From NCBI GenBank assembly GCA_024398835.1, contig JAKSIK010000008.1:1-64000 (forward strand): a DNA stretch of 64,000 bases, in the 5' to 3' direction. Made by a program: the position numbers and the translations under genes. Below, piece by piece: positions 8,448-17,973 of the stretch (position 1 is the stretch's first letter; every line of letters starts with the position of its first letter). The stretch comes from Fibrobacter sp. (GTDB lineage Bacteria; Fibrobacterota; Fibrobacteria; Fibrobacterales; Fibrobacteraceae). The notes under the pieces are model-generated. The model worked only from the letters and a program-made list of their open reading frames with translations, ran no database searches and was not told the origin of the DNA.

Positions 8448-9437
8448 ATGCGTTATGTAGCATTTTTGCCATTTTTTGTATTGGTTTTATTCCTGGCCGG
8501 TTGTGCGTCCCAACCCAAATACAAGGAAGACCCTGCCGTAACCCGGAGCCGCGCCCATGCAGCTTATGATGATTTAGATGCAGAGACAGGTTCTTCTGCC
8601 ACATATGCCAAAAAATCAAGCAATGGCGCCACCGAAAATGGTGTAGCAATGAGTTATGAGGCATCCAGCACGATGGAATACCCACCCACCATCATGGTGA
8701 TGCCTGCCAAAAGCGGGAAAGGCCTTTCGGAACTCGCCGTCGTGAACAGCAATCCTCTTTCCAAATCCATGATGGAAGCCATCAACAGCTACCTCACTCA
8801 AAAACATTACGAGGTTCGCTCTCTAGAAGGCCAGGCCCAACTGGACGATGTCATCAAGATGCAAAACGACATCGCCAATACCGATGATGATTTATCCTAC
8901 TTGGCAAGTCTCGCCCTGGGGGCCGACATCTACATCAAATATTCCGGCAGCGCCAACACAGACAATGTAACTATTGAAGTCAGCGCCTACGAAACCTCCA
9001 CCGCACGCCTTCTTGGCAGCCAAACTGCAGAAGTAAAGAACAACGGACACGTGGACCAAGCAAATCTCCGGGCGAATGTACAATCCGCTGCTCGTAAGGC
9101 CATGCCAGGGCTGGAAAAGAAGATTCTTGCCTACTGGGAAGACGATTTGAAAAAAGGCGCCCAGTATAAAGTGGTCATGAATCTAAAGGGCGAATACAGC
9201 GATTCTCAGATTGAGGATTTACATGATTTCGTGGTGAAAAATCTGCGGCAAGCCTTCAATAGCGTTACCGTCAATGTACTAACTGGGAAAACCATTGATT
9301 TGGTGGTATATGCCGACCCAAGCAAATTCATGGATTCTCAAGATGTGTACAGTCAAATTCGCCAACTGTTGAAGGCAGTGGCCGAAACACGAAAAATCAA
9401 TGTCACCAAAAAACTGATTTTAATGGACTTGCAGTAG
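8448..9437 (+). CDS. Lipoprotein, first gene of a four-gene envelope operon
   Basis: This 329-residue protein has a classic lipoprotein signal (FLAGC, cysteine about residue 19). After a low-complexity Ser/Ala region, the core contains YPPTIMVMP and ends in a predicted mixed alpha/beta domain. The pattern resembles DUF6175-type lipoproteins of Bacteroidota, but this assignment is from memory and weak. Function is unknown. It is followed 7 bases later by a secreted protein gene, and the next genes overlap or nearly touch, indicating one operon. A TATCTT box lies 9 bases before the ATG and no Shine-Dalgarno is seen. Confidence 0.75.
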   Translation: MRYVAFLPFFVLVLFLAGCASQPKYKEDPAVTRSRAHAAYDDLDAETGSSATYAKKSSNGATENGVAMSYEASSTMEYPPTIMVMPAKSGKGLSELAVVNSNPLSKSMMEAINSYLTQKHYEVRSLEGQAQLDDVIKMQNDIANTDDDLSYLASLALGADIYIKYSGSANTDNVTIEVSAYETSTARLLGSQTAEVKNNGHVDQANLRANVQSAARKAMPGLEKKILAYWEDDLKKGAQYKVVMNLKGEYSDSQIEDLHDFVVKNLRQAFNSVTVNVLTGKTIDLVVYADPSKFMDSQDVYSQIRQLLKAVAETRKINVTKKLILMDLQ

Positions 9438-9444
9438 GCGCCAC

Positions 9445-10659
9445 ATGAGACTTTCTGTAATTTTACTCTGCCTCATCATCGCCATTCCTTCTTTTGCCGG
9501 GAAAGTCATTACCTACACAGCCACTTCCAAAGTCTCTCAGGAAGACGCCAACAACATGGCTATGGCAGGCGTGGCAAAGCAAATCGTTTCTCAGGTGAGT
9601 ACAGACCAAACCCTTGGCAAAAGCGAAACCATCAAGGATGGCAATACGAACTTCGTGGAAACCTTCTCCGACATCACCAATGTAACAAGCGATTTGAAGT
9701 TGAAGGGGATCACGGTCGTTCCCGCCAAAACAGATGGCAAAAGTTTCAAGGCCACCGCCACCTTGGACATGGATGAACTTACCGCAGACATTCAATTCCA
9801 GATGAAGGGAATCAAGCAGGAAATCGCCCACCGCGAAACCGCAGCCGCAAACGCCATCAAGAACCATCTATACAGCGATGCCGCTGCAGAAATCCTTACT
9901 GCTGAAGGACTCGTTCCCCAATACGAAAAACTGGTACAGAAGTTAGGTACAATCTATCCCATTAACGAATCTCACCGTCTCACCCACAACATTCCAGAAC
10001 TACACAAGAATCTGGTAGACAAACTCTCCACCATTAAGATTACTGGGCCAGCAGCGGTCATCACCTTAAAGAGCGACGCTCCCTTGGAATGGAATATCCA
10101 GGTTGTCGACAATGAAGGTCTTGTAGCAAAATTTCCGCTAGTAGCAAATCAGGGCCGAAACACTCTCGCACAAAAGAGGACTGATGCCAATGGAATTGCC
10201 CAGTTCTCTGTTGCAAAAACAGACCGCTCTCAAGGAAAGAATTCTATCAACATCATTCCCGACATTCCTCTAGGATTTTTGAAAGAAGCTGGAATTGGCG
10301 AAGCATTGACGATTTCTTACACGGTGGAAGTTTCTAAATGCAACATTCAGTTGGAATGCACACAAAGCAAATCCTTCTGTTCCGCTTTGAAAAACATACT
10401 GCAAAAGAAGAACATCTTTGCAGGGAACGAGGCCGGAGCTCCAAGGGTTCAGGCACAATATACTGCTACCGAAAAAAACACTTTGAATGTCGGCAGTAGT
10501 ACCATGAAATCTTACAATGTGGAAGTTTCTTTCCAAGGCGCCAGCATAGATTTTACAACATCTGCCAAAGGCGTAGGGAATGACGAGTCCAGTGCCGTCG
10601 CGGCCTCCCTCAAGCAAATGAAGTTAGACGCTCTGCAAAGCCAACTGAAATGTCCCTAA
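9445..10659 (+). CDS. Secreted LPP20-like protein of unknown function
   Basis: This 404-residue protein has a signal peptide cleaved after IAIPSFA. The first ~130 residues (ATSKVSQEDANNMAMAGVAKQ and following) resemble LPP20/FlgT-type domains, in which a run of Ala-rich helix precedes a beta sheet. A middle segment looks like a beta-sandwich, and a C-terminal part contains three Cys residues close together (SKCNIQLECTQSKSFC). Periplasmic or outer-membrane location is expected. Function is not known. It is coupled to the upstream lipoprotein and overlaps the next gene by 10 bases. Confidence 0.65.
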   Translation: MRLSVILLCLIIAIPSFAGKVITYTATSKVSQEDANNMAMAGVAKQIVSQVSTDQTLGKSETIKDGNTNFVETFSDITNVTSDLKLKGITVVPAKTDGKSFKATATLDMDELTADIQFQMKGIKQEIAHRETAAANAIKNHLYSDAAAEILTAEGLVPQYEKLVQKLGTIYPINESHRLTHNIPELHKNLVDKLSTIKITGPAAVITLKSDAPLEWNIQVVDNEGLVAKFPLVANQGRNTLAQKRTDANGIAQFSVAKTDRSQGKNSINIIPDIPLGFLKEAGIGEALTISYTVEVSKCNIQLECTQSKSFCSALKNILQKKNIFAGNEAGAPRVQAQYTATEKNTLNVGSSTMKSYNVEVSFQGASIDFTTSAKGVGNDESSAVAASLKQMKLDALQSQLKCP

Positions 10660-11390
10660 AATTTTTCAAGACATCTCTTTTCTGCTTTGCTTTCTGGGGA
10701 GTACTTCTCGGGCTAAATCCCGCAGGAACCTCTCGGGCAGAAGCTGCCATTGCAGGCGACATTCCCAAGCAGCCCGAGCATAGTTTTGTCTACGATGAAA
10801 ACCGACTGCTCTCCGCCCAGGATGTAGCCTACTTCAATACCCTCTCTGAAGAACTTTTTCAAAAAACGGGCGTCCGCATGGCGGTGGCATTCCTAGATGA
10901 CATGGGCTATCGGGAATCCCGTAATTTTGCGGCAGATATTGGTTCTGCTTGGGAAATTGGCGGACCCGGCGACAAAGGCATCCTCATTTTTGCGGCCCTG
11001 AAACAGCAACGAAGAACTATTCAAGTCGGTGCGCATTCCGCGTCATTTTTTAGCGAATCAAAATTGCGAAGTATGGAACAAAACATTCTAGTTCCGCAAT
11101 TTCGTATTCAAAAATACGGCGAAGGCATTACCAGCCTCGCCTATCATCTGGCAGAAAGCATCGCGCAATCCAAAAGTATCCAATTAGATACACCTGCCCC
11201 AAACTTAGAGCAAGACAGCTCCATGCCTTTATCTCATAAGATATTCATCAGTCTAGTGGCGCTATTTTTAATCATCGCATTCCGCTTTCGAAAAGGCAGT
11301 ACCGCCAAATCAAGCGCGCAATCACTATTCAGGAACGATACTTTTGGAGGTGCTCTCAATGAGCGTTCCTCCTTTAACGGAAAATTCTAG
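10650..11390 (+). CDS. TPM-domain (YgcG-like) membrane-anchored protein
   Basis: The 246-residue protein has an N-terminal signal sequence, a TPM domain (about residues 45-175; VYDENRLLSAQDVAYFN, then GDKGILIF and RRTIQVG), and a C-terminal membrane helix (ISLVALFLIIAFRF) with a short basic tail. TPM domains occur in envelope proteins, including plant photosystem repair factors and bacterial YgcG, and often have acid-phosphatase activity in vitro. The gene starts inside the end of the previous one, so translational coupling is likely. It probably faces the periplasm. Confidence 0.8.
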   Translation: MSLKFFKTSLFCFAFWGVLLGLNPAGTSRAEAAIAGDIPKQPEHSFVYDENRLLSAQDVAYFNTLSEELFQKTGVRMAVAFLDDMGYRESRNFAADIGSAWEIGGPGDKGILIFAALKQQRRTIQVGAHSASFFSESKLRSMEQNILVPQFRIQKYGEGITSLAYHLAESIAQSKSIQLDTPAPNLEQDSSMPLSHKIFISLVALFLIIAFRFRKGSTAKSSAQSLFRNDTFGGALNERSSFNGKF

Positions 11391-11398
11391 GGGATAAC

Positions 11399-12037
11399 AT
11401 GAAAAAACTTCTCAGCATTCAAGAACTTAAAAACTCCCCTTGGCCACGCCGCATTGCACAGGCATTGGGCGCAAACCTCCTTTCTGTTTTTGTTCATGGG
11501 GACTGCCTTATGGAAGGTTTTTCTCCCTTTGCAGATTCATGGAATGTAAGTTTCATTCTAAAAGAAGTTTCAGACGAAATTCGGGCAACTCTGCAAAGTC
11601 TCGCAAAAGAGGCCGCAAAAGAGAACATCCATTTCAAATACTACTTTACCCTCAAAGAAATTCTGGAAGAGAGCGATTCTTTTCCTTTAGAATTTCTCCA
11701 CATCGCAAATCGCAACGAAGTGCTTTGCGGGCAAATACCCCTGGCAGGGTATAAACCCAATCCAAAAGCTCTCGCACTCCAATGCAAGCGAGAACTGCAA
11801 GGCATAAAACTACATTGGCGCAAGGCCTTACTTCTAGCAAAAAATGAGAAGGCAATGCAGGCCGCCACCGAGCAATTATCGCAGGCCTTACTTCCAGCAT
11901 TGTACGGCATCTTCTATCTGCAAACCGGGAACTATCCCGAAAATAAGCAGCAAGTCGCGGAAGCCTACCTGCAAAAAGCCTTCTTCGAAAATATCGAAGA
12001 AGGCTTAGAAAAACTATTGCAGAATATCAATCTGTAG
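11399..12037 (+). CDS. Hypothetical protein, possibly degenerate nucleotidyltransferase
   Basis: This 212-residue cytoplasmic protein is the last gene of the 8448-12037 unit. Residues about 25-55 (NLLSVFVHGDCLMEGFSPFADSW) resemble the start of a minimal nucleotidyltransferase fold, but the normal Gly-Ser and paired Asp are not intact. The second half is helical. A link to small nucleotidyltransferases is inference from this pattern only. It starts 8 bases after the TPM gene. Confidence 0.55.
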   Translation: MKKLLSIQELKNSPWPRRIAQALGANLLSVFVHGDCLMEGFSPFADSWNVSFILKEVSDEIRATLQSLAKEAAKENIHFKYYFTLKEILEESDSFPLEFLHIANRNEVLCGQIPLAGYKPNPKALALQCKRELQGIKLHWRKALLLAKNEKAMQAATEQLSQALLPALYGIFYLQTGNYPENKQQVAEAYLQKAFFENIEEGLEKLLQNINL

Positions 12038-12043
12038 CGATTA

Positions 12044-12730
12044 CTACTCCACATTGACGAAATAGACATCGTCAATAGAAATAGTATCGGCAGGAGATCC
12101 ACCCTCTACCTGGAAACTCACAGTTTTGACATTCGCGGAATTAAATTCAACAGGACTTCCCCACCCACCCTGGGAAAGGTCCTTAAACTTAGCAGTTACC
12201 GTTTTCCATTCTGCAGATGTTCCTGGACAATACAAATAGTAATCATAGTCCGTCACATCGGTTGTCTCAACGCGCATGCAATGTCCAGAGCCCTTGTACT
12301 TGTATTGAACAGCATTAAAGCCTGCAATCTTACCAGCAACCGGTGCAACATTCGTTCCCCAGCCGGCATAACTATCTACATCCCCATAAATAATCGTAAG
12401 AGCCTGTTTACTTCCATTATCCGTTTTTGATGGGAGAGGTTCTCCATCAGAACCGGGATTATCAGAAGCTATTTCCGTACTTCCATCTGTATAAACGAAC
12501 CACCAATCCCCGACTTGGTTAGCATGGTCACCATCTTCAAAATCATCCACTAGCAAAGATCCCTCTGGAACATCAGGATCATCCGTAGGGCCCCCCGTTC
12601 CCGGGTCGTCGGGATCCGTGTTCCCCAACTCAACCACTTCTACTTCATACTTATTGACGCCCTCACAGGCAACAAGGCCTAAAGCAAAAAAGGCTACAGT
12701 ACCCAGGGAAATCAGTTTTGTCAAATTCAT
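12044..12730 (-). CDS. Lipoprotein with a CBM11/CIA30-like domain
   Basis: This protein has 228 residues from the ATG at 12730, which has AAAGGAA eight bases upstream; the longer frame has no ribosome site. The lipobox is GLVAC. A Pro/Asp/Gly/Thr-rich linker follows. The C-terminal ~170 residues begin VDDFEDGD and contain GDWWFVYTDG and a final IDDVYFVNVE, a jelly-roll pattern seen in carbohydrate-binding family 11 and CIA30 domains of Fibrobacter surface proteins. Carbohydrate binding is plausible but unproven. It is convergent with the previous operon, with 6 bases between. Confidence 0.7.
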   Translation of the reverse strand: MNLTKLISLGTVAFFALGLVACEGVNKYEVEVVELGNTDPDDPGTGGPTDDPDVPEGSLLVDDFEDGDHANQVGDWWFVYTDGSTEIASDNPGSDGEPLPSKTDNGSKQALTIIYGDVDSYAGWGTNVAPVAGKIAGFNAVQYKYKGSGHCMRVETTDVTDYDYYLYCPGTSAEWKTVTAKFKDLSQGGWGSPVEFNSANVKTVSFQVEGGSPADTISIDDVYFVNVE

Positions 12731-12812
12731 AAAATTCCTTTTGTTTTCCTCAAATATATACACAATAGAGCGAAAATATCCGCCCTAAACTAAAAAAAGT
12801 GTTTACCGCTGT

Positions 12813-13928
12813 TTACCGACGCTTTACAGCCTTTCCAAAACCGCCGTTACTGTGACTCGGAGTGGGCGCAACACGACTCTGACTGGAATTTCGGCTAGAA
12901 TTGTCGCTCTGGCGAGGTTCGTAGACTCGGGGACGTTGCTGCTCCTCAGAATCACGGTCATAATTCGGCCTTGATGAAGATGGTGCAGGCACAACCCGTT
13001 GAGGAGCCGTAGACTGTTGCGGCACAGGAGCTACATTCTGTGGAGCATGCATCACCCGCTGCGGTACAGGAGCAACTTTCTTCTGCGGTGCTGGAGCCAC
13101 CCGTGGAGCAGGAGCTACAGCCTTAGAGGATTTTGGCGGAACCGGTGCTATTCTCGGCGCAGAATGAGGCGCCGGCCGCGGTCTTGGAGGCGGTACATAA
13201 CGCCGCGGATGGTGAGGAATAGGACGGTGAGCGTACCAGCGCGTATTCCGCACATAAATCACCCGAGGGCCCCAATCAAACCAGCAGGTTCCCCAACCCC
13301 ATTCACCATACCGAGTACCCAGCCAAACACCCGTACCATAAGTCACCCGAGTATAGCCATCGGCATAAACGTAATACACCACCCGAGGATTATAAACAGG
13401 GACATAGACATATTCCGTACGCACAGGATTGATGGTAATATTATCCCCCGTTTCCACCGTTACCTGTTCATTGCTTTTCAAATGTCCGTGGTCGTAGGCC
13501 GCCTGACGCATGCGTTGCACCGCATCCATCACATCCTCTTTCTGCGTGGTCACAGCATCGCCCAACTGATCTGTCCATGTCTTATACTTGTCCATCATGG
13601 CAAGAACTGTTGGGAAAGGAAGTAGCGCCTGCACGCTGGGGTCATAAGTCAGGTTGGCCTGTTCCATAGCCTCGGCCAATGTTTCGCCTTTCAAATTCTT
13701 GTGGGCCTGAGACCAGGCATTCGCTGCGGGAATCTGATTTCCGTATGTAGAAGCGGTTAGCACATGAATCAGCAACTGGTCGGGATACAATGCAATATTC
13801 GAAACCAGAGTATCCAGTTCCGATGGCGTGTAATTGCTTTGCGCACGAACAACACCCGGCAACACAAACAACAATGCCACAACAAGCAGCATCGCTTTCA
13901 ACATCATGTTAGGACACACCTCACGCAT
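12813..13928 (-). CDS. DUF3300 family secreted protein with Pro-rich tail
   Basis: This protein has 371 residues from the ATG at 13928, preceded by a perfect AAAGGAG. A signal peptide ends near GVVRAQS. The N-terminal domain is typical DUF3300: LDTLVSNIALYPDQLLIHVL, then ANAWSQAH, and later YVYVPVYNPRVVYYVY. The C-terminal ~150 residues are low complexity, rich in Pro, Ala, Val, Arg and Gln, with repeated APVPQ-type units. Known family members are exported proteins of unknown function. The gene is upstream of and parallel to the 12044 lipoprotein. Confidence 0.85.
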   Translation of the reverse strand: MREVCPNMMLKAMLLVVALLFVLPGVVRAQSNYTPSELDTLVSNIALYPDQLLIHVLTASTYGNQIPAANAWSQAHKNLKGETLAEAMEQANLTYDPSVQALLPFPTVLAMMDKYKTWTDQLGDAVTTQKEDVMDAVQRMRQAAYDHGHLKSNEQVTVETGDNITINPVRTEYVYVPVYNPRVVYYVYADGYTRVTYGTGVWLGTRYGEWGWGTCWFDWGPRVIYVRNTRWYAHRPIPHHPRRYVPPPRPRPAPHSAPRIAPVPPKSSKAVAPAPRVAPAPQKKVAPVPQRVMHAPQNVAPVPQQSTAPQRVVPAPSSSRPNYDRDSEEQQRPRVYEPRQSDNSSRNSSQSRVAPTPSHSNGGFGKAVKRR

Positions 13929-14018
13929 CGCAACTCCTTTTCTCAAGTTACAAAGATTGGATGTATAAAGTCCACCTCTCGTTGCAATTTTATCCTTTTT
14001 TCACAAAAGGATTGCAAT

Positions 14019-15695
14019 TTACTTCTTATTGAAGGAATCCTTCAAATCCACGGTGCGGTTGAACACCAAATGGTCCGGCTTGGAATCCACGCTATCTAGG
14101 CAGAAATAGCCCTGACGCATGAACTGGAAGCGATCTTCCAACTTGGCGTTAGCAAGGCTGGGTTCCAGCTTTGCCTGCTTGATTATCATGGAATTCGGAT
14201 TCAGGTAAGAATGCCAATCCTCGCCTTCCGGCACATTGGATGGATCTTCAAGCGTGAACAGATTATCGATGAGGCGGATTTCAGCATCCACCGCATGAGC
14301 AGCACTCACCCAATGAATGGTTCCCTTCACCTTGCGGCCATCCGGAGATTCACCGCCCTTTGTCGCAGGGTCGTAAGTGCAATGGATAAGTTTTACCTTG
14401 CCATCAGCATCTTTTTCAACGCTCACACACTTGATGAAGTAGGCACCCTTCAAGCGCACCTCGCCATCGGGGCGGAGACGGAAGTACTTCTTGGGAGGTT
14501 CTTCCATAAAGTCATCGGCTTCAATGTAGATTTCCTTACCAAAAGGCACCTCACGCTTGCCGGCATTAGGATCATTGGGGTTGTTCTCCACTTCCACCAT
14601 TTCCACCTTGCCATCTTCCCAGTTGTCTATCACAACCTTCACCGGGTCAATGACAGCCATGGCGCGGCTTGCGGTCTGGTTCAATTCTTCGCGGAGGCAG
14701 AAGTACAGAAGATTCACATCCACCATGGAATCCGCCTTGGAAACACCAATGCGGTTGCAGAATTCGCGGATAGAACTTGCGGTAAAACCACGACGGCGGT
14801 ATCCACACACCGTAGGCATTCGCGGGTCATTCCAACCCATCACGGCCTTGGTCTGCACCAATTCAAGCAACTTGCGCTTACTCATCATGGTGTAGGTCAA
14901 ATTCAAGCGAGCAAATTCAATCTGCTGCGGGCGATTTTCCAAGCCCAGTTCAATCAGGAACCAGTCGTACAACGGACGATGGGCCTCAAATTCCAACGTG
15001 CAAATACTGTGGGTGATGCCTTCCAGCCAGTCACTCAGCGGGTGCGCAAAGTCATACATAGGGTAGATGCACCACTTGTCGCCAGTACGATGATGACTGC
15101 AATGCTTGATGCGATAAATCGTCGGGTCACGCATGTTCATGTTGGGGCTTGCAAGGTCCACCTTGGCACGGAGGCACTTTTCGCCATCGGCATACTTGCC
15201 ATCGCGCATTTCGCGGAACAGCCGCATGTTTTCTTCCACACTGCGGTCACGGTAGGGGCTCGGCTTGCTGGGCTTACCCGCATCGTTACCGCGGAGTTCC
15301 TGCATCTCTTCGCGAGAGAGGTCCTCTACATAAGCCTTACCCATCTCGATGAGTTTTTCGGCAAACTCGTAAATTTTGTCGTAGTAGTCGCTGGCAAAGT
15401 ATTCACCGCCCTTCCAATCAAAGCCAAGCCACTTCACGTCTTCACGAATGGAATCAACATATTCCACATCTTCTTTCGTGGGGTTGGTATCATCAAAACG
15501 GAGGTTCGTGATGCCACCGAAGTCAGCATACTTGTTGGCAGTTCCAAAGTTCAAGCAAATGGACTTGGCATGACCGATATGGATGTAACCATTAGGTTCA
15601 GGAGGGAAGCGGGTGTGCACATTGGTGCGCTTTCCAGTTTTCAAGTCATTGACAATAATATCTTGAATAAAATTTGAGGATTCAGGGATTTCCAT
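14019..15695 (-). CDS. glnS: Glutaminyl-tRNA synthetase
   Basis: This 558-residue class I synthetase charges tRNA-Gln with glutamine. [11 protein letters not shown] carries the HIGH signature, and MMSKRKL is the KMSKS-equivalent loop. The C-terminal anticodon-binding beta-barrel contains [16 protein letters not shown]. Length matches bacterial GlnRS. Its presence suggests this organism can make Gln-tRNA directly. AAAGGAACC lies just upstream of the ATG. Confidence 0.96.
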   Translation of the reverse strand: MEIPESSNFIQDIIVNDLKTGKRTNVHTRFPPEPNGYIHIGHAKSICLNFGTANKYADFGGITNLRFDDTNPTKEDVEYVDSIREDVKWLGFDWKGGEYFASDYYDKIYEFAEKLIEMGKAYVEDLSREEMQELRGNDAGKPSKPSPYRDRSVEENMRLFREMRDGKYADGEKCLRAKVDLASPNMNMRDPTIYRIKHCSHHRTGDKWCIYPMYDFAHPLSDWLEGITHSICTLEFEAHRPLYDWFLIELGLENRPQQIEFARLNLTYTMMSKRKLLELVQTKAVMGWNDPRMPTVCGYRRRGFTASSIREFCNRIGVSKADSMVDVNLLYFCLREELNQTASRAMAVIDPVKVVIDNWEDGKVEMVEVENNPNDPNAGKREVPFGKEIYIEADDFMEEPPKKYFRLRPDGEVRLKGAYFIKCVSVEKDADGKVKLIHCTYDPATKGGESPDGRKVKGTIHWVSAAHAVDAEIRLIDNLFTLEDPSNVPEGEDWHSYLNPNSMIIKQAKLEPSLANAKLEDRFQFMRQGYFCLDSVDSKPDHLVFNRTVDLKDSFNKK

Positions 15696-15736
15696 AATGG
15701 TTCCTTTGAAAATTTACGGCGAAAATATAGAAACTG

Positions 15737-16168
15737 CTATGCAAAAAGGTTTAAAAGTGCGGCAGGGGTTTCCGCCTTCAAAGCCTTATCTTTCCATTCC
15801 GGGTTTAAGAGAAGGCGGGCGACCGCAGCAATAGCCTGAGTATGGGCCGTCGCAGATTCCTCTGGCGAAAGAAGGATGCACATGAACTGGGGCAAATCCC
15901 TATCTGAAATTTTGATATTTGTAATGCCATTAGGCGCTACAACAAAAGCCATCAAGGGTTGAGAAAGTCCTGCTACACGGGTATGAGGCAAAAGAAGGCC
16001 CGAGCCCACATAAATCCCCTGCGCAATCCGTTCCGAAAGTTTTGACCAAACCACGCCAGCATCAAAAGGGACAGGACCATTCACTAAAGCATCATAAGCA
16101 TAACCCAAGGCATAGTCAAAAGAAACTGACTCTTTATAGACTTGAGTATATGCAGGTTTTAGAATCAA
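15737..16168 (-). CDS. PTS EIIA type-2 (PtsN/fructose-like) protein
   Basis: The 143-residue protein matches the EIIA-2 domain. SGLLLPHTRVAGLSQPLMAF contains the phosphorylatable His, and LLSPEESATAHTQ is the usual following helix. It is a single domain with no transporter neighbours, so a regulatory PtsN-like role is more likely than sugar transport. Its start codon overlaps the stop of the upstream kinase gene by 4 bases (ATGA), so the two are translationally coupled. Coupling to a muramic-acid-type kinase suggests a link to cell-wall sugar status, but this is inference. Confidence 0.85.
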   Translation of the reverse strand: MILKPAYTQVYKESVSFDYALGYAYDALVNGPVPFDAGVVWSKLSERIAQGIYVGSGLLLPHTRVAGLSQPLMAFVVAPNGITNIKISDRDLPQFMCILLSPEESATAHTQAIAAVARLLLNPEWKDKALKAETPAALLNLFA

Positions 16169-17181
16169 GCGAGAGCCTTATCCATGAAATCCGACACGCA
16201 GGGGTCAAGGACTGTAGCAACTTGTTTGAATTCGTTAAAGACTTCTTTCAAGCGAATTCGTCCAGGCTCAATATACTTTTCAAACTTTTCAATCTTCTTC
16301 ACTTTAGAAAGGAAGCAGTAGGCACCCATGGCCTGCATCACCCGCTGGAGACTAGCCAAGAGGAAGGCCTCCCAAGCTTCTTCCTTGGAGAAATCTTTCA
16401 CCTTGCTGGAAGAATGATACCAGTAATCAAAGAAGTCCTTCACCATGGAAACCGGCATAGATACGTACGGGTCCCAAAGCAGAGAAGCCAAATCGTAATA
16501 CATGGAACCGCGACGAGCACCCTGGAAATCCACGAAAGCTATTTCAGAGTTAGGCTTCACCATGATGTTCTGGGACTGGAAGTCCCGATGCATCAGAACC
16601 TTAGGCTGGGCATCCACCACCAAGGCAAGGGTTGCAAAGAAATGAGACATACAATCGGGAATCTCGGCAAAGCCCTTGTGGGCCTTGAGGTAATTCTCCG
16701 TAAAATAATCCGTCTCCCACTTGAGGGCTGCGTAGTCAAAGCGCCGGAGCCACAAATCCGTACGGCTGGCAAAGAGCGAAGAGGACGCCTTCTGCCACTT
16801 GTTCAAGGTATCAATCACTTCCTGATACAGGATGCGAGTGCTGCCAGAGAACTTTCCGTCAGAGAGTACATCATCCAAAAGGGTCTGGGTTCCCATGTCC
16901 TCTTGCAGAACCTGGCAAGCAGATTCATCAACGGCATAAACCCGAGGAACCGGAAGACCAAAATCCCGAAATGTCTTGGAGAAATCCACAAACCGTTTAA
17001 AATCATCATCAACTTTTGCAGATTCCTGCAGAACAGAAACACGGCTACCACTCTGGATGCGGTAATACTTGCGGCCCGAGCCTGCCCCCGCGATAGGAGT
17101 TACAGAAAAATCCTCAGCATAGCCGTGAGAAAGTAAAAATTTCTTGATATCATCCGAAATATTCAATTCTACTGTATTCAT
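16165..17181 (-). CDS. amgK: AmgK-like sugar kinase (aminoglycoside phosphotransferase family)
   Basis: The 338-residue kinase has a Gly-rich nucleotide loop (GAGSGRKYYR), the catalytic MHRDFQSQNIM (APH-type HxD...N) and the metal-binding VDFQGAR. AmgK enzymes phosphorylate the anomeric position of N-acetylmuramate or N-acetylglucosamine in a cell-wall recycling route feeding MurU. A MurU-like gene lies two genes upstream. The ATG at 17181 was chosen over a TTG at 17217 because a TATATT box ends 6 bases before it. The exact substrate is inferred from context. Confidence 0.75.
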   Translation of the reverse strand: MNTVELNISDDIKKFLLSHGYAEDFSVTPIAGAGSGRKYYRIQSGSRVSVLQESAKVDDDFKRFVDFSKTFRDFGLPVPRVYAVDESACQVLQEDMGTQTLLDDVLSDGKFSGSTRILYQEVIDTLNKWQKASSSLFASRTDLWLRRFDYAALKWETDYFTENYLKAHKGFAEIPDCMSHFFATLALVVDAQPKVLMHRDFQSQNIMVKPNSEIAFVDFQGARRGSMYYDLASLLWDPYVSMPVSMVKDFFDYWYHSSSKVKDFSKEEAWEAFLLASLQRVMQAMGAYCFLSKVKKIEKFEKYIEPGRIRLKEVFNEFKQVATVLDPCVSDFMDKALA

Positions 17182-17187
17182 ATCAAG

Positions 17188-17217
17188 AATATACTTTATG
17201 CAAAGCGGAAAAAGCAA
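17188..17217 (-). promoter_or_regulatory. Putative promoter placing the AmgK start at or near the RNA 5' end
   Basis: On the minus strand a TTGCTT (17217-17212) and a TATATT (17193-17188) are 18 bases apart, and the ATG follows only 6 bases after the -10 box. No Shine-Dalgarno is present. This suggests a leaderless or nearly leaderless message. Confidence 0.5.
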
Positions 17218-17224
17218 CCGCTTT

Positions 17225-17971
17225 TTACTTTTCTTTCCGCAATTCGGCCTGTTCTAATCGGGCGGGTTTCTTAGCCAGGTTCCGGATAAGGCCAAAAAGG
17301 GCAGAAAGTTCATTCCGGGTAGGGTGAAGCCTCTGCACCATGGTATTGAGGAAGTTATCACGCCAAGCCTGATCGTGATACTGACCTGTCAAATAGCGGT
17401 CCAAGAAAGTCTTAAAGCTTTCAATCTGCTGGATGGTGGCTGGTCCTGTTTCTGCAACGCCTTTGGTATTGCGCTTGGCCCGACCTTCCCCGTTTGCTAA
17501 TGCTCCAGACCGACAAAGTTCATAGCAAGCCACCGTCACTGCCTGTGCAAGATTGAGGCTCATAAGCCCTGGCACCGGAATTTCACACTGGTAGGTACAG
17601 GCGTTCACTTCTTCCAAGTTGAGGCCACAGGATTCCCGGCCAAAGACAAGGGCGATGGTTCCCTCCTCGGGGAGATTCATCGAAAGTTCCGGCATCATAC
17701 AATGCTTGATGGCACTGCCGAAAATACGGCGGCTAAAAGCTACCGCACAAGCACAATCTCCAATAGCATCCTCAAACTTGTGGACAATTTTTGCGTTATC
17801 CAGAATGTCATGACTATTGGGCGCTGTATGGTAGGAATTCTCTATTACCTTATCTCGTTTGGGATAAACGATATAAAGTTCCGGAAGGGCATAGCAATGC
17901 ATGGCACGAGCCACAAAGCCCACATTATGAGGGTGTTCCGGTTCTACTAAAACAACTCTGAATTTGCGCAT
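17225..17971 (-). CDS. TrmJ/SpoU-type RNA 2'-O-methyltransferase
   Basis: This protein has 248 residues from the ATG at 17971, two bases after the stop of the upstream gene. It is a SPOUT-class methylase: FRVVLVEPEHPHNVGFVARAM at the N-terminus, ALVFGRESCGLNLEEV, and PGLMSLNLAQAVTVACYEL at the SAM-binding trefoil knot. The TrmJ-like arrangement and C-terminal helical extension suggest ribose methylation of tRNA position 32, but LasT-like relatives of unknown target are possible. It sits between the MurU-like and AmgK-like genes. Confidence 0.85.
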   Translation of the reverse strand: MRKFRVVLVEPEHPHNVGFVARAMHCYALPELYIVYPKRDKVIENSYHTAPNSHDILDNAKIVHKFEDAIGDCACAVAFSRRIFGSAIKHCMMPELSMNLPEEGTIALVFGRESCGLNLEEVNACTYQCEIPVPGLMSLNLAQAVTVACYELCRSGALANGEGRAKRNTKGVAETGPATIQQIESFKTFLDRYLTGQYHDQAWRDNFLNTMVQRLHPTRNELSALFGLIRNLAKKPARLEQAELRKEK

Positions 17972-17973
17972 AT

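Noticed and set aside
13992-14012. ATCCTTTT/AAAAGGAT hairpin after glnS
   Set aside because: It is a perfect stem, but on the glnS strand it is followed by A-rich, not T-rich, sequence, so it is not called a terminator.
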